Positions 53,201 through 63,754 of a DNA stretch of 64,000 nucleotides are shown piece by piece. The notes below the pieces were generated by a model. The model did no database searches, was not told the origin of the DNA, and worked only from the letters and a program-made list of their open reading frames with translations. The position numbers and the translations under genes were made by a program. The stretch covers positions 55,641,262 to 55,705,261 of the forward strand of contig CM031859.1 of the NCBI GenBank assembly GCA_018697195.1. Reading direction: 5' to 3'. This DNA is from Certhia americana (taxonomy: Eukaryota; Chordata; Aves; Passeriformes; Certhiidae). Numbering within the stretch: position 1 is the stretch's first letter; each line of letters starts with the position of its first letter.

Positions 53201-56200
53201 TCCCAGAGACATTGTGAATGCCTCATCCCTGGAAACATTCAAGGCCAGGCTGGATGGGCCTCTGAGCAACCTGGTCTAGTGGAAGGTGCCCCTACCCTTG
53301 GCAGGGGAGGTTGGAAGTAAATGAACTAACTTTAAGATCCCTTCTAACCCAAGCCATTCTATGATTCAATGACATAGCAAGTATGTGATTGCTTTCTACC
53401 ACAGTTACAACAACTTATTTTTACAGGAATCAGAAACTTTTCTAAAATGCCACCTTCTTCTTCCTCCTCCATTTCAGATACTTACTTTCTGCTTCGTGAG
53501 CATTGAGGAGGGACACTGGCATAGTACCCTGCCTGATGTCCCATATACTCAGCATTCCATCCTGGCCCCCCGTGGCCACAATATGCTGCTGATTGGGATG
53601 CCTATCCACACAGTGCAGTGGAACTCTGTCACCTGCCCTGCAAAGAGGAAAAAACAAAACAACCAAATAACCAAAACATAATTTTTAAAATTTAGCTTCT
53701 ATTTTCCCCTTCTTAATCCCTAATTTGGCATCAGGAGCATTGACAAGCAAGGTACCAGTACCGACAGCACCTTCAATTCCTGTAACATCTGATCAGCCCA
53801 GGCTGAAGGCACACGACATCTACTGGAAACCAGAGGTATGGCAATAACATGAGGCTACCATCGGGTTCCATGCCCTATGGTACACATCTGACATCTACAC
53901 AGCATCTGATAGCTTTATAGGAGTGAAAAGCCTTGCAGGCAATTAATACTCTACATATACTGATAATAAATAATAATAATCATCATCATATCCTGATGCA
54001 TGATATAATTATAGTTTCAATATATACTAAGAGTTAAAAAGTGAGACCGGGCACTAACAAAATCAGGTACCTGAACTACAGTCTATGAAAAGCAATGGGA
54101 ATTATTACACAGACAACAACAGGATTGTTGTTCCTTTTAGCTGTGTTTCCTCACAGTAACTTTTAAGCCACAAAGTTACCATTCAAGTACATTCCAAATG
54201 CCAGAAACCTTACATTAGGGCTGTGGAGAAAAACAAACATAGATAGGAAAAGAGTTTGGGGTTGAGGATTTAAAGTTTTTTTCTCAAAAAAAGAGCAGTG
54301 TACAGGTATAATACTCCTTCAAAAATTAAATCATAAAACCGACCTGATAAGCACAATGCTTGAGTCACAACAGTGGTTCAGCCACTAAGCAGTCTGCCTT
54401 TACTTATTTAAGTAGCAAAGTTAAAATACTTAAAAAAAAAAAAAAAATCAGTAATTTACCATTCTGTTGTGAGGAAGTTATTAGGAAAGATTTGAATCAG
54501 ATGATATAAAGTAGCACATGCTTTTCAGTAAATAAGTAAAAAAGTGGAGGTCTTACAAAGAAAATATTTGAGATGGCTCATTTCTTTGCTGTCTGAGGTC
54601 CCATATTTTTAACTGTCCGATTGAATTTACTGTCAAAATCTCAGTCGTGCGCAGGAAAGTCACTGCATGGAGTGTACTGCTGTCTGCATTGTCTGCAAGA
54701 GAGGAGGAAAGCATTCAGGTACACCTATGGAATGCTAGTCTCCATTTAATTGCAACAAAATAACTCTTAATAGAGAACAGAACACAGCTGCTTAAACATG
54801 CATAACCTCTGCAGTTTCAGGGTCAGACACAGTCTGGTACCTGCAAATACCCTGTGAAAAAGGAGTCCTTGCTCACTACATGATACACTACTGAGGCAAA
54901 TTCTGTAAGAAGACAAATTAGCTCTGGTGATTACAAAACTAGCTGATTTGTAAATTTTCTTTTTGTAGCTCCTAGAAGAGGAATCAATTAAGCCAAGTTT
55001 ATGGTTCTCAAAAGTTTTCTTTATATGGCCAGCACCTACAGACAGAGAGCAGCTATAGAGCTTTTCATAATGGAGCTCTGAACACAAGGAACAGTAACGC
55101 TGGCTGACAGCAGAGTTACAGTTTTATAAGCAGTTTTATACAGGAACACTTAATTCACAACTTTTAGACTTTTTCTGAACTGTCAATGTGGTATCAAGTT
55201 AAACCCGAATTATGCTGTGCTTGTTGATAACTAAAATAGCAAGGCCCTTTTTTTTCAGGTCCTTTTCCGTCAAAGAAATTTACAATGTCAAACAATTAAC
55301 AGCTTTGAGGTGAAACTTGTGAGGCCTCCTGAAAAAACAGACACTGTTTTCTTGTATTTTATTTCTCTTACTATATAGAAACTTTTCATCTTGATTATGA
55401 TGGGGTAACTTTGTTAAGTCTATTTTTACCTCAACTATTTTAAAATTCTTTGTGTAAGCCCATACTGAAAATATAGGTGAACTGTTATCTTTCTGAATAA
55501 GATGAAAGCATTTTCTGATATAGAGACAAAAAAGCCTAGTTACAGATATTTGAATGAATTTTCTGCCTACTGTTTAAATGAAAGCAAAGGGGAAGAAAAA
55601 ACTCACCAAAACACCATTAAAAAGAAATGTTAGATTACTGAATACTGAGGTTCTAGAGGATTTAAAGTTTAATGAAGGACTAAGTGGTTTAGCAATGATA
55701 CACGTTTATGGCTCCAAAAGACTTTTACATAATCTCTAATAACTTTAGAGATTTTTCTTTTCCTACCTTAACTGACTACAAACCTATGCACTTTGCACTG
55801 TACTCTTAAATCCACGAAACAGTAACAAAAATTCCAAGGCATTCCTTTGCAGCTGTTGCATGAGGTACAAGAATTCTATATTCATGTTAAGGATTCAGCT
55901 TAGTGCCTGGGAAATGTCAAGGTGTCATTGAATTGGGAACCAGTAAACAGACTGCTTACACCATAGAACTCAATCCTGAAGAACCTGAGAGCATCTTCCA
56001 AGATATTCTCTCTCTTCCCTCTCCAACTGTTACTGTAAAACCATGAACTTACAAATACTTAGATGTATACAGAAATATATCTGAAATATGCTTCAAGTAC
56101 TTGAATTCTGGAGGGATATAGGAATAATCTGGAGCAAACAGTTCAACCTGGAATACTGAAATCAATACTCAACTAACTTTTTTGTGTTAATAAGCTGAAA

Positions 56201-58328
56201 ACCAAACAACCCCCTCCAAACTAGACTAATTTAACATACCTATGGTTCTTACTGCATCTTTTTGATCAGCTCTGAAGAGATTTATTCTACCATCTTCTCC
56301 AACAGTGACAATTTCAGGGTTGTTGCAGACAACTCCGGTACAGGCTGCTCCACCACAAGACGTGTCTTGATCCACGTGATAATGGGCTTTCTCCCACCGG
56401 TGGTTGGCAGATAACGTCTGAGTAGTAACCAGACATGAAATTATGGTCTTAAATAATGAACCTGATAGAACAAAGCTTCCAGAATACTCATGAAACCAGA
56501 AACAAGCTCCAGGAAAGCCACACTATTTCATGGGAATGAGAGCCTCCTATACAAATCAAGAGATCTAAATTTTCATCAACTCTTAAGCACACAACCCTTC
56601 CATGAAATTATTTCTTCTCTGAACCAGCGTTTTCACATGACCTAGCAATTAGAAATAATACTATGGACTGTAAAATGTCTTTCACTAGGCTGATGTCTTC
56701 AATATTTCCCCAGGACAGGGGAAAAGAACTGAGGTCCTTAGAAAATAAATGATCAGATTCAGATTTTGACTGCAAAAAATGTAGTTTATTTTAGGTACCA
56801 CATCAAATTATTTAACTGACATTCACCTTTACTGTGTCATTGTGAACATATGTAAAAAGGTAACTATGCAATTATTTCCAGTGATTTATAATCAAAGCAA
56901 AAGACTACAAGAGTTGTTGACATATCTTTCTTCACATGACACTCATGAGAATTCATTCCTAATTTGTTAGAATTGAACACGAGTCATTTAGTTCAAGATG
57001 CAAAAACCTCTGATGAGGCAGGTACAAGTCCCACTAATACTACTTGCCCAAGAACACTCTAATGTCTTAAAGTATGTTTTCAATGATGAGCTGTTTGGTT
57101 TACAGATTCAGATGAGATACCCCAGTCTGTCTCATTCTGGATCTAGTTTATTGTATGTGTGAAAAATGCTAATTTTCCTTTGCCATGTTCTTTGACTTTT
57201 TTAAAGTCAAAGCTTTTCTTTAACAGACATAAAAAGAAATTGGTTTTGGTAGCCAGATCAACTTTATGCTATGTCAAAGTGACCTGTATTACAGAGAATA
57301 TCAGCTTAAAGCCGTTGCATGTCACATACCGGTTATTTTGATGATGACGGAATATAGTTTACAGTTTCATGTTGATGAGGCAGACAACAAGTCATCTCTT
57401 GGTCCAAACACTAGAGAGTGCGAACAAGAATTCTATAGTTATGTTAGTACCAAAGTGAATATTTTGATTTTAGAGTAAACCTAGATATGGTAGGTGGGGG
57501 GAAAAACCAAACGCACAAAAACAAACGACAAAGCAATATTGATTATTTTGGTCTTTTTTCCTTCATAGAATTTTTTTGCCAATCTCAGCATTTTGGGGGG
57601 GGGGGGGGGGAACAGTTCCACTCTCACTTAACTCTCTAAGTAACAAGCCCTTAAAAAATAGGGTCTAATTCAAGCACAGCTATTTTACCTGCATATCCAT
57701 AACATCACCGTTTTTGCTGGATGTCACCCAGCAGACGAGTGTTCTCATGATATTTCACCCTTGATGCCCGCCTTTCCAGGTCGCCAGCAGACCAAATTGA
57801 AATCCTGTTACCTGAACGAAACGATACCACAATTACTCGAAATGCGTTTTGAAAGTACCTAGAATAATCCCCTCACCAAGGAAAGCAATAGCTTGCGGGC
57901 TGCGCACCACTCCTGAGGAAGCCGCCGCCGCCGGCCGGAGTAGCGCTTGCCCGGGGAATACCGCTGCCGTGCGGAACCACGGCTTCCTCGGGGACGCGAG
58001 CACGGCACTGTCAAGCGAAGGGCGGGACTGCCGAGCCCTCCCCCCCCCGGCCCGCACTCACCAGCGGGCTCACGGCCGGGCTCCGGCCCCGGCTCTCTCC
58101 GCACCAATCGCGGAGGCGCAGGAGACCGGAGGTGGCGTGGGGTGCCGCCCCCGCCCGCCCCGCGCCCGGCGGGGAAGGTCGCGCCGTGCACTCCGGGCCC
58201 GCCCGGCCGGTACCTCGTTGTCCAGGGCCGCTGGCGAAGATGCGGTGGGCTGGAGCGCGGCGGCGGCACTGGCCGCCAGCGCGTCCGGCTGATCTTCTGC
58301 GACACGAACTTGGCGCTCAACGTCTCAT
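50005..58328 (-). CDS. NUP43: NUP43, nucleoporin 43 (Y-complex WD40 subunit); first three exons frame-disrupted as given
   Basis: WD40 beta-propeller subunit of the NUP107-160 Y-complex, acting at nuclear pores and at kinetochores in mitosis. Exons high to low: 58214-58328, 57689-57811, 57330-57410, 56240-56417, 54557-54692, 53486-53637, 51472-51594, 50005-50219. Exons 4-8 are intact and in phase, with WD-type [15 protein letters not shown] and [10 protein letters not shown]. Exon 1 ([15 protein letters not shown]), exon 2 (ISIWSAGD and GDVMDMQ) and exon 3 (ASST, FRHHQNN) are recognisable but each needs 1-2 nt corrections to stay in frame; as written there is no continuous reading frame from the start. 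Implied full length is about 374 residues (human 380). I favour sequence error over loss of the gene, because residues between indels stay conserved and the 3' exons show no decay. Confidence 0.9.
51472..51594 (-). CDS. NUP43: NUP43 coding exon 7 (about residues 263-304)
   Basis: Encodes [20 protein letters not shown] and SLWHWD, a full WD40 blade. Acceptor TTCCAG, donor GTAGGG. Intact. Confidence 0.95.
52480..53371 (+). mobile_element. CR1 LINE fragment: ORF2 part joined to 3' end, internally deleted
   Basis: 52487-53040 encodes CR1 ORF2 sequence between endonuclease and reverse transcriptase ([57 protein letters not shown]), with a frame break near 52820. At about 53065-53075 it jumps straight to the CR1 3' end (GCATGCAGTGATAGGACAAA; GAAATTCTTTACTGTGAGGG; GGATGGGCCTCTGAGCAACC), so most of the reverse-transcriptase core is missing. 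Non-autonomous; antisense within NUP43 intron 6. Confidence 0.9.
53486..53637 (-). CDS. NUP43: NUP43 coding exon 6 (about residues 212-263)
   Basis: Encodes [20 protein letters not shown] and [17 protein letters not shown] to HEAE. Acceptor TTTGCAG, donor GTAAGT. Intact. Confidence 0.95.
53960..53993. repeat. ATA/ATC trinucleotide microsatellite
   Basis: Run of AATAATAAT passing into CATCATCAT in NUP43 intron 5. Confidence 0.8.
54557..54692 (-). CDS. NUP43: NUP43 coding exon 5 (about residues 167-212)
   Basis: Encodes [20 protein letters not shown], then [20 protein letters not shown]. Donor GTAAGA, acceptor TTGCAG. Intact. Confidence 0.95.
54693..56239 (-). other. NUP43 intron 4 (1.5 kb)
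   Basis: AT-rich; a 106-codon frame at 54767-55087 has no family resemblance. No repeat recognised. Confidence 0.75.
56240..56417 (-). CDS. NUP43: NUP43 coding exon 4 (about residues 108-167)
   Basis: Encodes [18 protein letters not shown], then [20 protein letters not shown] and [14 protein letters not shown]. Donor GTATGT. Intact; the most 5' exon without frame damage. Confidence 0.95.
57330..57410 (-). CDS. NUP43: NUP43 coding exon 3, frame-disrupted
   Basis: Lies between an acceptor CTCTCTAG and a donor GTATGTG. Matches the family FFDQERIVAASST...VF.HHPNN segment, but in three frames: DQE in frame 0, ASST in frame 2, FRHHQNN in frame 1. The exon end reads CG where the family has a full Gln codon. 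At least three small indels in 81 nt (family length 78 nt). Confidence 0.75.
57595..57610. repeat. Poly-G run of 16
   Basis: Uninterrupted G run in NUP43 intron 2, next to the damaged exons; such runs are often badly resolved in assemblies. Confidence 0.95.
57689..57811 (-). CDS. NUP43: NUP43 coding exon 2, frame-disrupted
   Basis: Acceptor TTCGTTCAG, donor GTAAAA; 123 nt, the same length as the human exon. Encodes [18 protein letters not shown], then after a +1 shift GDVMDMQ. The first codon is one base short and one extra C follows GACAT, so the two errors cancel in length but the frame between them is displaced. Confidence 0.78.
58214..58328 (-). CDS. NUP43: NUP43 first coding exon, frame-disrupted
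   Basis: Start ATG at 58328-58326. The family start is eight residues ahead of KFVSQK-like sequence; here [19 protein letters not shown] is clear, but the ATG is one base out of frame with it. Downstream residues matching ALQP, IFASG, W and DNE lie in shifting frames. The exon is 115 nt where 40 family residues need 120, so five single bases are missing. Donor GAG|GTACCG. Confidence 0.78.
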
Positions 58329-58377
58329 GCCGCGCCCTGCCCCGCGCCCGTGCCGCCCTCCCCGCGCCGCGCGCGCT

Positions 58378-58382
58378 ATTGG
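58378..58382 (-). promoter_or_regulatory. CCAAT box upstream of NUP43
   Basis: ATTGG on plus, read CCAAT in the NUP43 direction (GCAGCCAATAGCGC), about 50 nt upstream of the start codon. Confidence 0.5.
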
Positions 58383-58799
58383 CTGCGGCGCGACGGCGAC
58401 GCGGATGGACAGGCCGGGGGCGCGCGGGCGCGGGGGCGGCCGGCACTGCAGCGGCCTGGGGCGGCGGCTGGTGGCTCCGCGTTTGTCGGAGCCTGTCGGC
58501 GCCATGCTACCCGGGTTACCGGGACGGGGCTGCGCCGTCGTATCGGCCTCGACGGCCTTGCAGTCGGTCCGGAGAGGAGGAAATATGGGAAGAAGCGTGG
58601 TGGTCCGCCGTGTTACCTGTCTGCCTGGGCTGGCCGCGCCCACCGGCACGTTTGTCCGTGTGTCACCTTGCGTGACGTGCACCGACTTGTTTTTCTCCAA
58701 ATGATTGACTTACGCTAGGACTGAGCATTTCTGTCTAGATCTGGTTTTTAGCCTTGCTTTCAGCTGTGGTGGGCAGAGTTTCTTCTTCCGAGTAGCAGC

Positions 58800-59226
58800 C
58801 ACGCGCTGTGTGTTTTCGGATTAATGGACAATATGTTGACGACACGCTGATGCTTTACTTGTTGCTGAGTGGCGGTTACCCCAAATCGAGATCTTTCAGT
58901 CCTTGCTCTGCCGGTGAGCAGGTGGAAAGAAGCCAGGAGGGAGTATGGCCTGGACAGCTGACCGACTGGCCAGAGGATATCCCATACCATACACAGAATA
59001 TTGCACGGCCTTGGTATCACTGGGGCGTTGGTCATGAGGACCGAGTACTGCCCATGGACAGGCTATTTTTATCTTCTTTGGTTTAAATGATATTAGGAGA
59101 GAAGTTATCCTTATCACAACCCATGTCTAACTTTTTTTATTCCATTATCTTCCTGCTCGCCTGAGAGAGGTGTGGCTATGAGACCAAATATTTGCCTGGT
59201 ACTTGCTGGCTGGGGTTAAACTATTG
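58800..59226 (+). mobile_element. Eroded endogenous-retrovirus LTR (probably solo)
   Basis: Shows the order of features of a common bird ERV LTR: TTGTTGCTGAGTGGCGGTTA, then GGACAGCTGACCGACTGGCC, AGAGGATATCCCATACCATA, a TATCCTTATCACAACCCATG segment, and an end GGCTGGGGTTAAAC that matches the usual LTR terminus. Heavily diverged; no internal viral genes found beside it. Family not assignable by eye; boundaries are approximate. Confidence 0.6.
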
Positions 59227-59886
59227 ATATGTACTTCAAGTGATATTCTCCATTGCTCTGAACAGATTCTACCTGTACAGAAATAAACAGATTTTTTTTT
59301 TTTTTTTGTCCAAATAGTTGTTAAATCAAGAGGAGCACACATGTAATTCCTTTCTAGTATTTCACTTGGCACCTAAACAACCATAGCAATAAAAATTTCA
59401 GCTGTTAGTTGTAAAAGTACAGGCTGACACAGTTGTGTTGTCAGTTCTCATTCCGAGGAAAGACTTTTGATCAAATCACTGCAGTCCAGGAAGGTTCTTT
59501 TCTCACAGATAGATTCTGCTGGCATTTTTCCCAAAGCTGATGCTGCCAGGTCTCAGAGATTCTGGTCAGATGGACTTAACAGTGGCCTTGGACAAATTTT
59601 CCATGGGTTTTTTTTTTTTGTTTTTAATTTGCAGTTTTCCTGCTACAGGCATCTGTCAGATTTCTTCTATACAGCATTTTTGAGTCCTCATCAAGTCTGC
59701 TATGCTGTTTTGTACTCCCTCATGTGTGATACAAAACCAGTCATATTTTTTATGTGCTTCATGCATCTTTTGAACTTCATTTAACTTCTTTTTTTTCATA
59801 ATTACATTCAGCAGAATCCAACACTTAATATATTCCAAAGCTGGAATGCTATAGTAGCCTACCTACTGCAACACACCTTTAAAAAC

Positions 59887-60035
59887 AGCTTTATTGCACA
59901 GTGGCAGTAGCATCGTTATTCTACCAGCAGCAAATGCTTCTGGCACCCTTATTATTAAGCTGCTAACAGCATTCTGCAGTCCCTGTCGACTCCAAGGCTA
60001 TTTTCAGCTAATTCTTAATCACTTGTAGAAATATA
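59887..60035 (+). pseudogene. Possible degenerate U4 snRNA-like sequence
   Basis: AGCTTTATTGCACAGTGGCA, continuing GTAGCATCG, resembles the U4 5' end (AGCTTTGCGCAGTGGCAGTA). A weaker match to the U4 Sm-site-proximal AAATATAGTCGGCAT lies at about 60028. The middle does not align well. Could be chance or a decayed retrocopy. Confidence 0.22.
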
Positions 60036-63000
60036 TAGGCATCTCAGAATAAGCTACAGACTCAGACGCTTAAAATGAAAACACTCTGGATTTACTGAAA
60101 AGTTTTTATTAGGTAAATATTCTGTAGGTTAGTTTGTGATTCTTATTATTGTATTTTTACTTGTTCTTTTGGATGATCACATTATTTGTTTAGGAATTTC
60201 TTGTTCAGAAGCCCTTGGGAAGTATTAAGGTAAGTAAGTTTGGACACAGAGGCTTATTTCCACATAGAGGAAAGAAGAGTCGACAGTTTTTCTTCCCTTC
60301 CTACATTTTTTAAAGAAATGTTGGGCAGCATGTTATATGACAGAAGTGAAACTGTGATAGATTTAGGCTGCTTTAAAACCTTTAAATATACTCTCTCTGC
60401 TTGATCCCTGTGAAAGAATTGTGTACTGTGTTAGTATATAATTTTCAGTGTAATGCAGATTTTAAATAACATACAAAAGGCGGGAATGAGCACCCAAGAG
60501 AAAATACGCTCATCTAGTATTTCTGTGGTTTTTGCAAAAAGAATTTAAGTCTAGAGAAGCTGACTCTGAGCTTTTTGGGTCCAAAGCTACCAGCTGAGAC
60601 ACCAGGAACATCTATGGATTACGCTTAATTGTTGCTAAGCTAGGAGCGTGAGTGAAAGGGAAGAAAAATGAAATCATGCCTGTCTCTGGAGAAGGTAGGG
60701 CCTGAGAAAAAGGCACTTACTAGATCAGTGGTGTCTACTATGGCAGGATAGAGCTAATTCTAACTGTGTATATTTGCTTATACCTGCTTTCCTCAATCAC
60801 ATTGAACAATTTAAAGAAGATATTTGGAGATGACAAAACAGTATTTACATCTGGTAAGATTCCTAGAGCTTTGGCCCAATTCATCTCTTGAATGAGTACG
60901 AGTTTACATTGTAGGTTCTGCAGAGCAGATGTAACAGCCGAGGGCCCAGCCCTGAGCCCAGCACGCTAAGTCTTGCCCTTGGCTGGGCTCCATCTGGGCT
61001 GGGGCACCCTGCTCTTGCCTGAGCTGAGTGTAGGAGTGCCTGTGCTCAGCCCATGTTTCCCGATTTGGTGCTTGCTTGACTTTGGGCCTACTTGTCACTT
61101 TGCTTGATGCAAAACACATTTCTGTCCCCAGCCCTGCGCTGCTTGCTTTGCTTGGACCCTGTGGATGTGTGTGTCATCTGGCAGGATCTCATCTGAAGGC
61201 TGACCTTCTTCATGAAGGGGTCCCAGTTCGGCTGCTCCCTAATGGGGAAAGGCACTGATGTGACCGAGTCCTTCTCACCTCATCTTTGATTGCAGAAGCT
61301 GGTAAAACTGGATATAGAGTCAAAGGTCATGTAAACTTCTGAATGGTACTACAAAAGGAGGGCACCCCCAACCTTGCTTGAGATTATAGAAAATAAATGA
61401 GATGAAGCAGAGTGATTAGTACAAAAACAGAATGGAGTCAAGAGAGGAGGGAGTGTAGGGTGTAAAAGCCAATTAGCGTAGGTTGGGACATAACTGCGAA
61501 ATGTACAGCAGGAACTTCAACAAGGAAATTTCTGCTTGGGTATGCAGAAGCAGATGGGGCGCCGACAGTGATGAGCAATTTTCAAATTCTTTTAAATTCC
61601 AAGATAGAAAAAAATCGAATGGGCTTATTAGGTGGGAGGGAAGGACGAGCGAAATAGTACTTGGAGGGGTTTATATATAAATGTATGTAAGACAGCTAGA
61701 GATTGAAATGTGGGTGAATGCAGCTAAGGAAGAAGGAGCCGATTTGTGCTTACATTAGTGGGCGCTTCGTGTCCCAGAACAATCATATGGTGCTGGCACC
61801 TATGGCTGCTGACATTGCTGGCTTTTCCTAAGAGGACCGTCCATGCAGCAGCTCACGCTGGAGAGTCTAAGGGAAATGGCTCTGCATGTGGAAAATGGAG
61901 ATGCCTGCATGTTGGGGATAGTGGGCATCCAGGAACCTAAGTGCTCACAACTGGTTGGACAAGTGAGGGGAGAGTAGGATCAGAAATCCTGAGTGTCAGA
62001 GCCAATGGAGAGTCTTCACATGAATTATGATGGCCAAAACACATTTTTTTTATTATTCTGCTTGTATTTTACTCTAGGAAAAAAAGTGTCTATGTTGCCT
62101 TTAGTTTAGTCTCAATGATGTTCTCCTATAGTTTTTTTAATGGACTTGGCCTAGGATTGTGGAACGAAAGAGTTAGGGACTCCTACATTCATTCATTTAC
62201 TGCATATATCTTGCAATCCTGCCACTATTTGTGCATGTCATTTCCCAGGGCCCTTGCCGCACTGGGCTTTTCTCAGAGTTCCTGAAAGCCTGCCAAGACA
62301 AATGCTGTTTTCCTTCACACACCGCTGGTATCCCTCCAAGACACCCTAGATATTGTTAGGAAGGCCCACACTTGTTTTAATTCTCTAATACTCATGTCGA
62401 AGAAAGAACTGCCAAATAGGTAGATTCAGTAAGGAAGCAACTGGGCAAGACTGCAAACCTCCTACAAGAGAAATGCAGGTTGGTCTCTCCATCTCTGTGA
62501 CCAGCCTAGCCTGATTCAAACTGGTCCCGGTAAGCAGCATCAGTTTGTCTGTAAATGGCTTTCTGTTTGTTTTTTGGTTTCCAAGAGGGTAATATTCCTT
62601 GGGAATGCTTTTAAACATGGGCCAGCTATTTCTTGCGCAGCCTCTCTATGTGAGAGCAATGCAGTTTGCTTGCATCTGACAACAGAAAATGTCTTTTGCA
62701 TTTAAACATTAAGTATTTCTGTGCTTTACTTTTACAATGTCTGTTTGTTCTCTGTACTTGCTCCCTTTGGAATTCGTTTAACTCCATGGCTTCTTTCCTT
62801 CTCTCAGCCACTGAGTGTAACAGGAAGATCTTTTATATTCTGGACAGGCTGGTAGCCGCACACAGATTGCAGTTGCCATATCATGCTTGCTAGGAGAAGT
62901 TAGATGGAGACATAGATAACAGTGGATCTGTCTCCAGGATTAGAAGAACCAGATAGGAAAATCTTTGGATGGGATTCTGGTATATGCATTGAGCAACGTC

Positions 63001-63389
63001 AGATTTGTTCTGGACTGATTTGCAGAGAAGCAGATTCCCACCTTTGGCCTCTCACCTGACCAGCAATGATGGAATGAAATAGATGTGAAGCTGGAACAGG
63101 TTTTCACACTCCCAGCCCAGATGTGCCATCCTCACTGAAGACAATCTGTGTATTCACCGTGGTGGTATCTCAGGCTGTTTCCTTTATCAGAAATGCTTTT
63201 AAGAAACAATATAATACTTAAAATATATCTGCTGGATGACACCTATTTTCCCAACGTTATACAAATACTATTGACAGGGCCAACCTATCCGTAGTTGATG
63301 TTATCACTATTCTCACGTTTCAAAGCCAAGAAGTGAAAACTCTGCTCTCTGGTACCACATGATGAATAACTGTGCAGTGTGCCTGGTTA

Positions 63390-63429
63390 GGGGGGGAGGG
63401 GGGGGGGGGGGGGGGGGGGGGGGGTGGGG
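63390..63429. repeat. Long poly-G tract
   Basis: G runs of 7, 27 and 4 broken by single A and T; 38 of 40 bases are G. Potential G-quadruplex or an assembly artefact. Confidence 0.95.
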
Positions 63430-63754
63430 AGAAAGGAAGTGCTGTAAAACTACTCCCAGTTGGGTGAAGCCCATGAGTCAGGGACAGAAGGCAGCATCAA
63501 ACACAGAAGTCACCGCACTAACGGGGTTCCCTAAATTTGCAAGATGGGTATATGCTTTCCTTTAACATGTATAAATACAGGTGGCCAAACGAAACCTTGG
63601 CGCAAATTATCATAAAGGCGTTCAGAGCAGGGAGAAATACTACATGGACTGTAAAGTGAATTTCTCTGTTTTCCTCATTACGTTACAGGCTATTGTCCTG
63701 CACACCTTTTCAAAGGCATTTTAATCTGTAACTTTTCCCTACCATGGGCGTTGC

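Larger units (their letters stand above)
57890..58680 (-). promoter_or_regulatory. NUP43 CpG-island promoter
   Basis: About 0.8 kb of CpG-dense sequence covering NUP43 exon 1 and both flanks. Several long open frames on both strands reflect base composition. Whether the distal part also drives a divergent transcript cannot be told. Confidence 0.7.
59227..63750. other. Gene-poor spacer between NUP43 and the presumed PCMT1 promoter
   Basis: No convincing exon. Contains a T-run at 59290-59307, a weak U4-like match at 59887-60035, a GC-richer block at about 60930-61300 and a block with a TATA-like TTTATATATAAATG at about 61440-62040 that may be old LTR sequence, and the long poly-G at 63390-63429. 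Confidence 0.5.

Noticed and set aside
57859..58718. Long open frames (122-242 codons) in the NUP43 CpG island
   Set aside because: Same compositional effect. One minus-strand frame contains the real NUP43 [15 protein letters not shown] segment, but the rest of it is not NUP43.
58501..58718. Possible PCMT1 first exon in the far side of the NUP43 CpG island
   Set aside because: No sequence resembling the conserved PCMT1 N-terminus is present; the rise in CpG at the right edge is a better promoter candidate.
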